From Zarea fungicola (Eukaryota > Ascomycota > Sordariomycetes > Hypocreales > Cordycipitaceae), in assembly GCA_900169235.1 (NCBI GenBank), contig FWCC01000395.1, positions 1 to 50,706 on the forward strand: 50,706 bases of DNA, in the 5' to 3' direction. Under the pieces are notes generated by a model. It did no database searches. It saw nothing but the letters and a program-made list of their open reading frames with translations, and had not been told where the DNA came from. A program made the position numbers and the translations under genes. Positions 21,692 through 34,463 of the stretch are shown in pieces. Each line of letters starts with the position of its first letter. The first letter of the stretch is position 1.

Positions 21692-24600
21692 ATGACTGCC
21701 AACCAGCTTCGAGTGCTTCGACATCCGCTAGATTCGTCTCATGGTAGCACAGAGTAAGCAAAGCATAGTGCCAGCCTCTGCGCCATGACTTATTCTTAAA
21801 TTCTAGCATCATCCTCATCCCTGGCATTGGAACTGCCCTGCCAGAGACTTGGCCATTTGCTTCCCAAGAATGGCTTGCTACCCTACCAGGCACCGGCGCT
21901 GGCGCCCGTATTCTCACATACGACTATGCGTCGCCATTTATAGCTGCCAACACTTCATGGGAGTCAGTATTGATGCTAGGATATGACCTTCTCCAAGGTC
22001 TTAGTGACTTGCGATCTCAGGACAATTCAGAGAAGGCAAGCGGCTCAGTTTAGACATCCTGCTTTGGGCTGTCCATGTACGCGCCGTGGCTAATCTAGAT
22101 TCTCCAGATTTACAACAAGCCAATTTTGGTAATCTGCCACAGCATGGGTGGTATCATACTTAAACAGGCATTGTGCGTCGCGAACAACCAGTTTTCTCGA
22201 TATGGGTCAATTGTCAACGCTATAGCTGGCGTTGCATTCTTAAGCACACCGCACCGCTATGGCGATAAACTCGCAGGCTTGGCACGCTTTCGAGACATCC
22301 TGGAATCAACATCGGGTAAGAGTGTAAAGGTTTCTAACGCCAATGTCGAACAAGAAGCCGCCATCCTGTGGGACCTTGCAGATAGATTTGATGGCATCTC
22401 ATTTCGCACCCCCGTATTGTCCGTGTATGAACTGAGAGAAACGAAAACTAGCTCGACATCGCTGCGTCAAAAATACCAACAGGTTCGATTCAATATCTTT
22501 GATTAAAAAAAAGACGTGTGCTGACCCGGACAATAGTTGGTCGACCGTGAAGCTTGTTTGACCCATGTTCCCATTGAAACAGTCATTGGTCTCAACCTCA
22601 ATCATCATGATACGTGTCTGTTCACGAAGACAGTTGGCGGCGAAGGCCTGGCTGAGATTAATCAGTTTGTTTACGAGACATTGGATGACGCTGCACGGCT
22701 TGTCAATCTTCGACTGGAGGACGGTAAGTCACACTAATCTCAAAAAGCCCAAGAACAGCCAGGCTCATATGGTTCAGAGGAGTATCAATACGCGGCAATG
22801 AGCTCTTGGTCACCTACGATGAGTGAACTAGCAGTAAATCGTGAGTTGGAGTGGCCCTGCTGCACAAAGTCAACAGGCTAATGCCGACTAGTTAAGCATC
22901 TGGAGCTGGCAGAATTCCCGTCGAATGAAGGAACAAGTTGGCCGTCGAACAGGGCAACAGAAGACACGTCCCTTTCGGGGTTCGAGATGGTTTATCCCAC
23001 TGCACCCAACGATACCCCTCACCAAGACCTCCGCTTGCCCTGCTACCTGTTGAACTCTCATTCAGTAAATGCAGACTTTTGTGGCCGCGAAGATGTCTTG
23101 GAACGTCTTGCGTCTGAGCTTTTGCCGTCTAAGAATGTGGTGGCAGCATTAGGAACCGCTCTACGACAGTTTGCAATTTGTGGATTTGGAGGTATTGGGA
23201 AGACAGAAATTGCCCGTGAGTTTGCTCGACGTCACAAGGACCATTTTGATGCGGTATTTTGGGTCGTGGCGGACGAGATTGCGAAGCTTGATCACCAGTA
23301 CCAGCAAATCTCGCTGGCACTAGGTCTCGAGGACGCATCGGAGTGCAGGAGTCTGGTCGTCAGCAGAGAAATCGTGAAGGGATGGCTTTCAAATCCTCAA
23401 TCGCAGCTGCTGGCGTCGGATGAGATTGGGCAACCCAGTCAAGCCGTGGGCGAAGCGACCTGGCTGCTTATATTCGATAACGCGGATGACCCAATTATCT
23501 TGACGGACTATTGGCCCCAAGGCAGTGGATCAATTCTGATCACCAGTCGCGACCCGTTGGCTACAACCATGTTTACTAGCAGATCCTCGGGCCTCGATCT
23601 TGGACCACTTTCACAGCAAGACGGTCTCTCCTTGTTCACCCATCTCACTGCCAATTCTAATTCTAACCCGCAGGAGGACGATACTGCGCGCCATATATCC
23701 AATGCGCTTGGTGGTGTTCCTTTAGCAATCTCCCAGATGGCTGGGATCATTCGTCGACAAGACCTAACTTTGGCAGAATTTTTTGAATTGTACACTGATC
23801 ATGAAGAACATGCTAGTCTGTATGAGACAAAGTTCGACAGCAACCTGGTTACATATCGCCATACTCTGTCTTCGGTCTGGGCGTTCGAGAAGCTGAAGCC
23901 GCAGGCTCGTAAGCTGCTGGAGGTTATCTCATTCCTTGATCCAGATATCATTGGAGAAGACCTTCTAATGGAAGCGTCGGTGAAACTGCTTGGCGAGGGT
24001 ACCCAGTTCAAAAAGAGGAACTACATTGAAGTTCGAACGGATCTAATGCAGTCGTCATTGGTTCGGAGAGATAAGCATAAACAACAAATATCGGTCCATC
24101 GCATTATACAAGACGCAGCCTTTGCAGCAATGGACCATGTGAATAAGCGGTTCTTTTTTGACCAGGTAGTCCGAATACTTTGGGCAGACTGGCCATCAGC
24201 TATGCCTGCACCATCAAAAGAGCCAGAACTACCTCTACCCAAATCAACTGGAGGCAGGTTGCATGTCGAAAGGTGGCCTTTGTGCGCATCTCTCTACCCT
24301 CACGTGCTGAGGATGCATCAGCTCTGGCCCGCCATTTCGGACCTAACGGAGACCACAAGTCTACTTTTTGCAAAGCTTCTGACCGAGGCTGCCTGGTATG
24401 ATAATTGTTATGACTGACTTCTTCAATGATCTAATTGTACAAGGTACCAAAAAGAGCGTGGGCGTACGAAGCATTTCGACGGCTTTTTCGAATCTGCTCA
24501 AAGCATCTGTGAGATCTCAACACACCCAGATCGAGATTCTGTGCTTGCGGATATCTTCTTCTGCAGAGGATCTGTCGCTATGGACACGAACGACTTCGAA

Positions 24601-25425
24601 ACAAGCCGAAATAACAAGGAACGCTCCTTTGATCTGATATCTAAAATTTGCAAAACGCTGGGGAAGGAAGACGAGAGATTATACCTTGCACTCGCAGAGC
24701 GAGGGATTTCACGCATCCAAGATAGGCGGTATGAGGAAGGTGAAGCCGATCTCAAGGAGGCGCTGCGGATGCGCAAAGCTCTTGGCAATTATATCCCCCG
24801 GTCAGGCGAGGCTAACCTCAGTTACGCCCTACTTGCCCAGGGCAAGCTTGGAGAGTGCAATACGCTTCTTCTCGACAGTTTAGCGGGCAGAGAGAAGGCC
24901 CTTGGAAAAGACGACAGGGAATCTGCTCGGACGGGGCTGATTTTGTATGCACTTGGAAACCTCCGTGCTGCGCAGAAGCAATGGGACGAGAGTTTCGAAT
25001 ACCACCGAAGAGCGTGGCGACATATGTGCGCGACGGTCGGCGAGAAAGATTTCTACTCTGCAATTGTCGCCCATAAACTTGCCGAGCACCATATGCGAGT
25101 AGGCCAAAGTGATGAAGCTATGTAAGTGTTGATGAGCGTTGCCTCTCAAACCGAGCAGTGCAAAAACGCGCTGACCGTTCCAAGTGCAAAGATCAATCTG
25201 GCGCTGCAGATCTGGTCGGTAGATCCAAGTGCACACAAGAATGAGATTGCTCGCACTACTTTCCTCAAGGGAAAGGTATTCAGCGCAGCAGGCAAGACAC
25301 AAAAGGCAGCTATAGCTCTTAGGGTTGCCTGCCGCTTGAGAAAGGAGGTAACGAAGGCCGAGAGCGATGTTCAAAGTTTAACAATGGAGGACTTTAACGA
25401 AATTGTCGGGTTTTGGGCTCATTAA
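21692..25425 (+). CDS. NLR-like protein: alpha/beta hydrolase, NB-ARC, TPR
   Basis: join(21692..21753,21807..22035,22108..22482,22537..22723,22778..22840,22892..24395,24444..25121,25185..25425), 1,112 residues, seven introns of 48-72 nt. The second (22036-22107) begins GC rather than GT. N-terminus: a lipase-like alpha/beta hydrolase, IILIPGIG near the start and nucleophile elbow CHSMGG with Ser109. Middle: NB-ARC ATPase with P-loop GFGGIGKT (403-410), Walker B LLIFDNADD, sensor SGSILITSRD and GVPLAISQMAG. C-terminus: tetratricopeptide-like repeats (about 810-1,080). Architecture is that of fungal STAND/NLR proteins proposed to sense non-self and then activate the effector hydrolase. No stop or frameshift; the fourth intron (22724-22777) has the least certain acceptor. 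It lies 1.3 kb before a second NLR of a different architecture. Confidence 0.85.
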
Positions 25426-26770
25426 GATCGCTAATCAGCGTCTAAATTTTCAACTGTCCCAACGTTCAGCACCAGCCCATGACTCATCAATTCAGTCAGG
25501 CAGTAACTGAAAGGATCTAATCTTGTGAATGTTCCACATGGTCAAAAGTGCTAAAAACGACATTAAAATAGCTTCATCGCATGCAAACTAGAGAAATTTT
25601 TTCCCTCGTATCTCTTTTCTTCCCTGCTATAGTCATCCTCTATCAGTGTGGCTAGCAACCAGACAAGCTCAATTCCAGCCTTCGAGCATGCTGGATTGAT
25701 GTGTACTACAACCCGATTGAGAGTTGGCTTGACAGTGTAGCCAACCTGATTATCAGCTTGTCAACCACTCAGTATGCTATGCCTATTCAAGTAATTCGTT
25801 CAGAATCACTCAAAACCTTTAGACTAACCAAAGTCTTTTACATTATCTCAGCTTCAATATCATCAGTACGATCATTGCCGCTGGCCAACAATGAAGGCAC
25901 CACCATCTGAAGACACCGGTTCCACCTCTGCGGTCATCACTAGCGTGATGAAGATGCTCAGGGCAAGCTTTCTCAGAAAAGGCAAATCGTGCCACCGCGA
26001 CCACTGATTATGCTACCAGGACGCAGCTAGTTAGTTTTACGCTGGCGATGGACAAGGCGCGCACCGGGCTTGATTTAAAAATCTTCAGTCGTACGCTGCA
26101 GACGCTTTTTTACGGGGGGTTTTTAAATGATAGTGCCGTTGAGATGTCTCTAGAAAATGGGAAATTAATGTTCTGGTAGTATGGTATAGCATAGTATACT
26201 ATAGTTATAAGCTATTTAATAACACTATTTATTAAGAGTAGCCTTTTTTAATTTAATATTCTAAGTTATAGAAGTAATTATTATGATTGCGTCGCGAATT
26301 CATACCCGGGCCCAGCGGAGTTCAGCTTCGGAGCCTCTGAGCGAATCAACTAGTTATTGATTTGTTAGCCTGCGGCATAAAGTTTAGACAATCAACTGCA
26401 ATATTTATGCATTTTTATTGTTCATATTGCGCAACAATGCAACTATTGTCGTGAGTGAGGACTCAACTGGTATTGTCAATACTGGTGCCATCCTACATAG
26501 AGGAGCCATTACAGAGTCTGCGATGTACCTAATGTAATGCTAGAGTCTCTCTATTGGCCATGCATTGATTGGTCATGGCCGCATGACCCTCGTCCGCATT
26601 ACGCCCCCCTGCCTGCATACAATTAGCCTCAATTGGTGACTGTGCACATCAACGCAATACCGACTCAACTTCAACTTTGAACAAAGTGCACCACTCTTCT
26701 GGCCCATCCCGGCCATAATAAACCTCTGCGCCAAGGCTATTGCCCATTCGAAAACAGAATCCCCTACAGT
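25426..26770. other. Intergenic, AT-rich remnant between two NLR genes
   Basis: About 1.35 kb with no supported gene. Stretch 26165-26285 is strongly AT-rich with TA-rich words, as left by repeat-induced point mutation of an old mobile element. It is followed at 26285-26335 by a segment resembling 16424-16495. No transposase frame remains. Confidence 0.4.
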
Positions 26771-29700
26771 ATGAACCATTCTACTTCTCCTGGATCGGAG
26801 CTTCCACAGCTGGACAACTCTGAATACACTGTCGGGTGGCTCACGGCTCTACCTCATGAAGCTGCTGCGAGTGAGACAATGCTCGATAGATTTCATGGGC
26901 CGCCGTTGAAAAGGAATGAAAACGATAAGAATGCGTATACTCTAGGATCTATTAATGGTTCAAGAGGCGAACACCATGTCGTCATGACCAGCCTCCCACC
27001 CGGCGGCTATGGGACCATATCCGCCGCCACAGCAGCATCACATATGCTCTCGAGTTTTCCCGCAATCAAGTTTGGACTTATGGTTGGAATTGGAGGCGGA
27101 ATCTGGAGCGAGGAAACCGATGTCCGCCTCGGTGACGTTGTGGTGAGCCAACCAGAAGGAAAGCAAGGCGGTGTTCGACTCTATGACTTTGGAAAAGAGA
27201 CTGTTGAAGGTTTTGAAGTTCGTGGGCATCTTAATTCGCCACCCCGAAGTGTACTCAATGTCATGGGTCGCCTTCAAAGGAAACACGTGAAAGAGGGCAG
27301 TGAAATACCCAAGTTCCTTCAGGGTATGGGGGAAAAGTATCCAAAAATGGCGAGGCCCAGAAGAGGGCCAGGTTTCATCCATCAGGGTACAGAACACGAT
27401 CGGTTATTCCACTCTAATTACATTCATCAAGGCAGAAAAGGAACCTGTGCTGATTGCGATGGGGAGCAAGAGGTGCAGCGTGAGCAGCGCGGGGACGAGG
27501 ACCCTGAAATCCATTACGGTATTATTGCCTCGGGCAATAGTGTCATCAAGGATGCACGAAAGCGTGATTCAATCTGTGGCAAATACCGCGACATTCTCTG
27601 TTTTGAGACAGAGGCTGCCGGGTTGATGAATGACTTCCCGTGTCTCGTCATTCGAGGTATCTGTGATTATTGTGACTCACACAAAAACGATCGATGGCAA
27701 AACTACGCGGCAGCCACAGCTGCCGCATATGCAAAGGAGCTTCTTAGCGTTGCTGATCCGGCTTTTGATCAAGAAAAAGCCGCTCGGGAGACTATGAAAG
27801 AGTTTACGCACATGAAAGAAAGTTAGTGTAAATTAAGTGAGAACCGGAAAGTCAGCTTGGTGTTTCTCTAACAGGTGGATCCAGATTTGCAAATCGTGAA
27901 AGAGACGGTGACAGAACAGATAAAAGGCACGAATACACGACGCAATAGTCCAATTGTGTGTGTTACTAAGACTGACTGCTTGCAGAGCGCATTCTCAACT
28001 GGATAACAGGGATTAGCTTTGGTCCCCGATGCAGCGACCATCTCGAAAAAAGATGTCAAGGCACTGGAAAATGGCTACTGAATTCAGAGGAGTTCAAACA
28101 ATGGAAGGAAATACGAGGGCAGGCGCTTTTTTACTCGGGAATTCCCGGGGCAGGTAAGACTGTTTTATCCGCATCAGTGGCTCAACACATGTACCACTGT
28201 CATGAGAGTGATCCAACAATTGGCATGGCGTATGTATTCTGTGAGTACGAGCAGCGCCAACAACAAACAGTCAATCACCTTCTCCAAAGCCTTCTTAAAC
28301 AGCTCTGTCAGAACTTGAAGATTCTACCCGAGGACATCAAAGATCTCTACAACATACACTAAATTTGGCAAACGCGACCCGAGCGGAACGAGATCATGAA
28401 GTCACTACATTCAGTTGCCAAAAGATACTCAAAAGTCTTTATTTTCATCGACGCTCTTGACGAATGCCAAACCGACCAACGCAATATCTTCCTGTCAGAG
28501 TTATTGGCATTCAACGAAAGTTCAAAAGTGAACATATTTGCAACTTCGAGAGAAATTTATAGGCAGATGAAAAAATTTCCCAAATACAATGAGGGCACAA
28601 TTAAAGCAGCAGATGAAGATATAATGATATATCTGCATCAAGAGAAGAACAAATTTAACGAAAACACAGTGGACAATGAGTTGCTGTCGCAAATCGAGTC
28701 AACAGTAGTCAGAATGGCGAATGGGATGTAAGTGAATAAATCTAGACTAAAGTGTACAAGGTGCTAAATGAGCTTCAGGTTTTTGCTAGCGCAATTACAC
28801 ATCAGTCGGCTTGTGGCATCACAAACCAGAAAGGATGTGGAAGATATTCTCGGTAAAATTGCTAGCGGAGAAGGTGGAACTGATCTCGAAACTGCCTACG
28901 AAAAGACCATTATACAGATTGAGGAGCAGGGAGAGAGTGCTAAGAGTCTTGCGAAGCGGACTCTGGCTTGGCTTGTTCTTACTCGTCTTCAACTCTCAAT
29001 CCATGAACTCTGTTCTGTTCTCTCAGTCGAGGCTGGTGCGAAAGAGTTCAATGAAAAGGCCGTTCCCGCCGTGAGCACAGTCAAGAAGGCATGTGCTTCA
29101 TTGGTTGCAGTCAATCAGTCCTCAGGCAGATTCCGTTTAGTGCATGACACGACTCGAGAGTTCTTTTCAAACCCGGAATTGCATTTTCTGAACGATATGC
29201 ACGCATATCTTGCCGAGATCTGCTTCACATACTTACTGGGCCAATGTCCAGACTCTGGCACCCTCCAAATCCCACAAGATGATGAACAGAAAATATACAT
29301 CTATGCGGCAGGACACTGGAACCACCATCTACGACGTTCCCCGAGAAAGCAGTTGACGGAAGGAAGCATGCTTCAATCTCTTCGCAATGACTTCTTACAA
29401 ATAGAGCCAATGACACCCGCCTTTCAGTCTTGGTTGTCTTCATTTACACTGAGTTTAATACTGAAAACGGCCTGGCGCAGTAAATTCGATTTTGAAGCGA
29501 TTCTCTCACCACCAGAATGGGGCTGTCAAGCTTTTGTCTATTCTTGTCGTGATGATTATAGACGTCATGTAGACGAGTTCTCCGGGGTGTGGGCTCTCTT
29601 GGCGGCCATTATTCCAAAATGGCTTGCGAACGCACGGTTGGTGCTGGCGTCATGCCCACACCCAGAACATTGGAAAAACCTTGACGAAACAATGCACTAC

Positions 29701-31136
29701 GATTATGAGACGCAATGTCAGTCACAAAACTTCACCATTGCAGCTGTCGAGGACTTGAGATCAATAAAGAATGTCCTGCAGGACTTGGGTCAATCCATCA
29801 GTTCTGAACGTGCAAGACCTCGTCGGAGCCCCTATTCTTTGAAATCCAATTGTTGCGGTCTTGACAAATTAGCTCCATTCTTTCGTCAGTCTGGTGCCAC
29901 CGCCCATAGGTTCCGCGAAGAGATTGGAAATATGACGCCTCTCATCTTCCTAAAGAAGGCTTATCCTTTCACTCGGCCTGGAAGACACCGTTCCAAAACA
30001 TGTATATTTTGTCTCCGGTTAGCGCGGGAATTGCTTGAGCAACAGACAGTACATCAATGTCAAGCGTACCGCTATCTGAGACCAACTGAGCTCAATTTGG
30101 ACCAGCTACTCCGCGCTACGGGCGACGCCCTTGGGCATAAATTTATTACTTTTCTGGTACGAAGTGGCGCGAGCCCATGTTCTGAGTTGCCTGGATCAAC
30201 CAACGGTACGCCCATGATTTGTACAATTTGTGACTCAATGAGCACGGTAGAATCTGTGCAATGCCTACTTGACCACGGCGCTGATGTCAATCAGCAGGCA
30301 ACGCACGGGCTCTAGGAACAGGTTTAATTGCTGCATGTGCAAACGGCAGGGTGGACATTGTTTCACTGCTGATGCAGCAAGCTGAAATTGATATAAACAG
30401 AGCGACGGCGATTGGCAAGAGTGGAACAGCCCTAATTGCAGCATGTGCCCATGGCTTCTCCAGCATTGTGAAAATGCTACTCGCAAATGGTGCAGACATC
30501 GCGTTCAAAGCAGAGGGAGGCGAATTCCCTGCAGCACTTGCCGCCGCTTTGCATTCCAAGAGTCTACGGACGGTATCAATTTTAATAAATTCCCCTAGCA
30601 GAGGTGACCAAACCCTCAGCGTGCTAATGCCTGGTTATCAGGATACGATAGATTCGCAACGGGGTTATTTTCAGAGTCGTATACATGTCCCGATGTTATG
30701 CTCAGAGGAGGAGGGAGAAAGACAGTGCAGATTAGCAGCAGAACAGGTAAAAATTGCGGCTATTTACTCTCTATTGGAAATTGAGATGGATTGGGGTGAT
30801 GACGTTATTCCTGAGGCTCTTGCCTGTCTCCGGATTTACAGCAGCTATGGCGAATCTGATTACCGAGCAGCTGCAATAATGTTGCAAGTACTTGAATTTG
30901 ATGGAGATGGAAATGCTGATAGTCATCTGGACAGCCTTCGATTTGAGTTGCGCGAGAGTGATGCGGCAGAGACGAAGAGTGGATGGCAAGAGGTGCTGGC
31001 CTCTTTGATTCGCCTTGTGCATGACTTCGAGAACGGGGTACGGAGAAGCCCGCAAAAGACACGTGTTGACCGATTTGGTGATGATTTCGAATGGACTATT
31101 ACCTCTCCAGAGCTGGAGGAAGACTGGGACCTCTGA
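26771..31136 (+). pseudogene. Decayed NLR-like gene: PNP-like, NACHT, ankyrin
   Basis: Three domains of a fungal STAND protein in order but not in one frame. Part 1 (26771-27826): purine nucleoside phosphorylase-like sensor/effector, YTVGWLTALPHEAAA, GLMVGIGGGIW, FETEAAGLM, VIRGICDYCDSH. Part 2 from 27985: NACHT ATPase with P-loop GIPGAGKT and Walker B VFIFIDALDECQ. Intron 28728-28778 then joins to the post-NACHT helical region. Part 3: ankyrin-type repeats (SVQCLLDHGADVN, TALIAACAHG). Damage: I find no splice that joins part 1 to part 2 in frame; TAA at 28360-28362 lies inside NACHT; a one-base shift near 30307-30312 puts the last ankyrin region in another frame to 31136. The TAA could be a C-to-T change of CAA. 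The protein was probably about 1,400 residues. A truncated PNP protein might still be made. Confidence 0.78.
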
Positions 31137-31179
31137 CAAGAATGACGCTATACAGTTATTGTTGCTGCTTCTTAGATCG

Positions 31180-32514
31180 TTATTCTTCGAGAAAGATAGA
31201 ACCTCCAAGATAAAATTTTGCTACCTGCATCTCGTTGTGCTCTCTCGACCATTTCAGACCTTGCAGCCAGCTGTTATTGACCCAACCCTGTCTCATTTTG
31301 ATGTAGATTAACGAGCGGAACGTCACTGCTTCCTTGGAGAAAAGTCCTGCTTTCGTAAGCAGGTACTTGGGCCCTTTGTTCGCACCTTGCTGGTCTTTCC
31401 CCGCGAGCTCCTGTCCCACTTCCTCGACAATCTCGGCGAATTGCCGACTGAGTTGCTCCCGCTTCATCACCGCGAGGTTTGTGGCTGCAACTCCAGGGAC
31501 GGCGCAGCTAATCCCCATCAGAAACGGGAAGTGATAGAGAGCCGCATCGTGCAGCGAGACGACCGAGTCCCAGTCAATGACGGCGAGCACGTTGTACTCA
31601 CGATCGACAAGGACGTTGTTCGGATTGAGATCGTAGTTGGCCAGGCCAAAACCCTGGCTGGAGCCACATCCAACTCGCGCCATAGAAGACGGAAAGAAAA
31701 CGGCGAGGGAGTGGAATGCTTGCACCAGTTCGTCTTGCCCGCTGGCCGGCTGCTCTCCGAGGCTTTTACTTAGTGCCAGAGGGTAGTCTGCGTAGAACTC
31801 GGTAGCGGAACTGTACGGCCCTGTGCCTGTTTCAACCAGAGGTCCCACGACGAACGAGTCCAAGCCGTCTCGGGTAATAGAGCCAATTTGTGGTAGCCGG
31901 ATTGAGGCAAGCTGGATCATAATCTTGGCGATATGACGCCAAAATTTCTCTTGCAAGTGCGCTGGGATGCCTCCATGATGCTCGCCAGGATGGTTGCGAG
32001 CTACCTCCTCTGCGGTGTTGCCGTTGATGTATTCGATTATGGAAAAGGGGCATCCAACAGTGTTCTGAGCGTCCAGACTATAGCCGTAGACTCTTGGGAT
32101 CGGAATGTCCGTGTTATGGCTGTGGAAAGGCTTAGCAGCATGAGAGCATGACATGCAACGAACCTACCGCACAAATTCCATTGTAGCAAGCTCGGACTGC
32201 ATATCCAAGAGCATCCTCTCCCCGGTGGGAGGAGCCGCCATCGCGTCACCCTCATCTGGCATTGGAGGCATCCGTAGCCTCGCGGCCCACTCAACACCGT
32301 CGTCGAACTGGATCTTGCGCACCAAGTTGAAACTTCCCACGGAAAACTTGGGAGAAAGGCTGCATGGTTGATTCCCCCGAAGCGACGAGGCGTAAGAGAT
32401 CAGAGATTCTTTGTTGATTTTGTCCATGAATTGATTGATGCGCTCAGCGTATTCGCCTCCAAACTCCTCTCCATTTGTCCAGGCGGCACTTCCAAATGGG
32501 AGAGATTCCGCCAT
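31180..32514 (-). CDS. APH-family (aminoglycoside phosphotransferase-like) kinase
   Basis: complement(join(31180..32119,32168..32514)), 428 residues. The 48-nt intron joins ATMEFVR to HNTDIPIPRVYGY in frame. The start ATG at 32514 (MAESLPFGS) is the first in the frame. It has a kinase-like fold: SFNLVRKIQFDDG as nucleotide-binding strand, FSIIEYINGNT as hinge, catalytic loop NYDLNPNNVLVD (usual H-x-D-x4-N with His replaced by Asn), metal-binding IDWDS replacing DFG. This family phosphorylates small molecules such as choline or antibiotics; fungi have dozens, mostly of unknown substrate. It is convergent with the decayed NLR, 43 bp between stop codons. Codon use is ordinary and it looks intact. 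Confidence 0.85.
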
Positions 32515-34463
32515 CGTCGCACAGGAATTTGGGTATCTTGGCTGCTGGGTAGAAGCTGCCGAGATGAGTAGTTCTGGCACTTCGAGGCTGGCGCCTTTGA
32601 ACCAACCAATGACGCCTCAGCGAGTAAAGAAAGTCAGCTCGTTGGTTTATTTATCGAGAATTGCATTCAAGGGCAGGTTGAAGTGATTGATGCCAGTGTT
32701 GTCGGGCAACAAATTTCAGGACGTTGGGGAAAACAATACACGCGTGGCCCGTCCTGGAAGCAAGTTGAAAGGTGAACAATTGTAACTAGCAGCTCTTCGG
32801 GAAGGGTGCTCATGAAGTGCTGGTCGCGAGACATGTTGGCTAATGGTGAAGAGCACAACGATTGAGATGGGGTACTGGTTGGGGCGACGTTCAACCCATG
32901 CAGTGTGGCTTACTAGCGAATGGTTCTGTACACGAATCCCAGTTACAGGTTGCTGCCCTGCTGTTACCTGCGACTAAAAAGCAACCAAAAGCGTGCACAA
33001 GTTTGGCCATGGTTTGTAGTTACGTCTTGCAACTGTCACAAATTCACTGATGACAGTATATTCGCGGAAACAATGTGCCCAACGGAGAGCCTTGCTATTT
33101 TTTTATTTTTTATTTTTTTATTTTTTACGCTTGTCAGGTTCGACTTTACGCCAAAATCTCTCGCACGGACTAACTTCAGGTCTTGTGAAGTCAACTAGCC
33201 TGCCTCTGCTTTTTAGCGTGAGGAGCTTCCAGTTTCGAGGCTGCTCGTCAGCGTAACGTACCAAATAACAGACATTTGCAAACGTTCAACAATCACGCGG
33301 CCCTTTCAGCTGGCAGGATTATCTACGTGTGTGCTATATTGGCACTCTCTCGACCTCAAGCTTCACCCGCGCATCATGCGGACACCATTCGCTACATATT
33401 TCTGCGTTGTCCAGCTAACCCATGTATTTCTAAGCGGTCTGTATTTAGCAAACCAGGCAGGTGGCTGACTGAACATTGTACACTCCGTAGTTAGCAGTAA
33501 ACAGTCTAGATGCATAACCCGACGCGACAGTGCCAATGCGAAGACTTCCTAATTCACTGTTTCTCCAATAGCCATAACTTAGGCTAATTATGCTAATTAT
33601 GCTACAAAAGCATGCGCGTTTAGTATTAATTGTTGGTAAATTACAAAAGAAACTATGCACTTGACCTAGAAGCTTACATAGCAGTCATAGTTATGAGCCA
33701 GCAAAGATTTATAGTAGCCTTTAAAGAGACTAAAGAAAACTTTGGGCGACAGTGAATACTAATGTGGGGCATTCGTAGGAAGAGCGTATCCTTCAACATA
33801 GAATCTCCTGCAAAAAATCCATATATTATTCTGATGTCGTTGCTCCACTCCACGCCAGCCACAGGCAAAGACTGCCCTATCAAGTCCTCATGAAACGATC
33901 TGCCAATGATTATCACAGTTCTGAGTGGCGTAAATAGGTTGGACGTATATAATGTTAAACGGGCATCGCATAGAGTGATAAGGTTTAGCTACCGGTCGCG
34001 TGGGCGATGGCTGCCAAAATGTAGTGTCAAAATGTAGTGGCGGAGGCGCAGCTCGCAGCTGAGTTACTTAGTCTGGTAAACTATTTCGCAGCATAGCCGC
34101 AGCAGGTGCTATTTTTGGGGCGGCGAGGCTGGGCTTGGCTGCGGAACAAGGCTGAGGATCGTGCGTGAGCTTACCAACGGCACTAGCAATAGTAATGACA
34201 CCGATTTAGGCAACGCCTGGTGACTAGTGTGGGCTTATTAGCCTTTTTGGTGGCTGGCCCAATAAGTTGTTTTATTTATAGGTGGTAGGCTAAATTAGTG
34301 GTTATAGCTAGAAGGCATCATGTATATAAACAACAGAAGCATCCCGACTTATTCAAACAACTCATTCCACATCGACAACAACAACTACAATACAATCAAT
34401 ACAAATAATCATCCAGTCACCCACAAAGCCACCCATCAATCTATCAACAAATACCAATTCAAA
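32515..34463. other. Long AT-rich intergenic region
   Basis: Nearly 2 kb without a supported gene apart from the F-box-like fragment noted separately. T-rich words repeat at 33099-33127. Stretch 33580-34310 has recurring TTAGGCTAATTATG-like words and many stops, consistent with RIP-degraded mobile DNA. A TATA-like TATATAAAC at 34321-34329 lies about 140 bp before the next start codon. Confidence 0.4.
32667..32834 (-). pseudogene. Possible F-box protein fragment
   Basis: From the ATG at 32834, a short frame reads MSTLPEELLVTIVHLST, which looks like the first half of an F-box (LPEELL-x-x-IV). F-boxes bind Skp1 in SCF ubiquitin ligases. Nothing after it resembles the rest of such a protein, and the frame closes after 55 codons. 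It may be a gene relic or chance. Confidence 0.25.
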
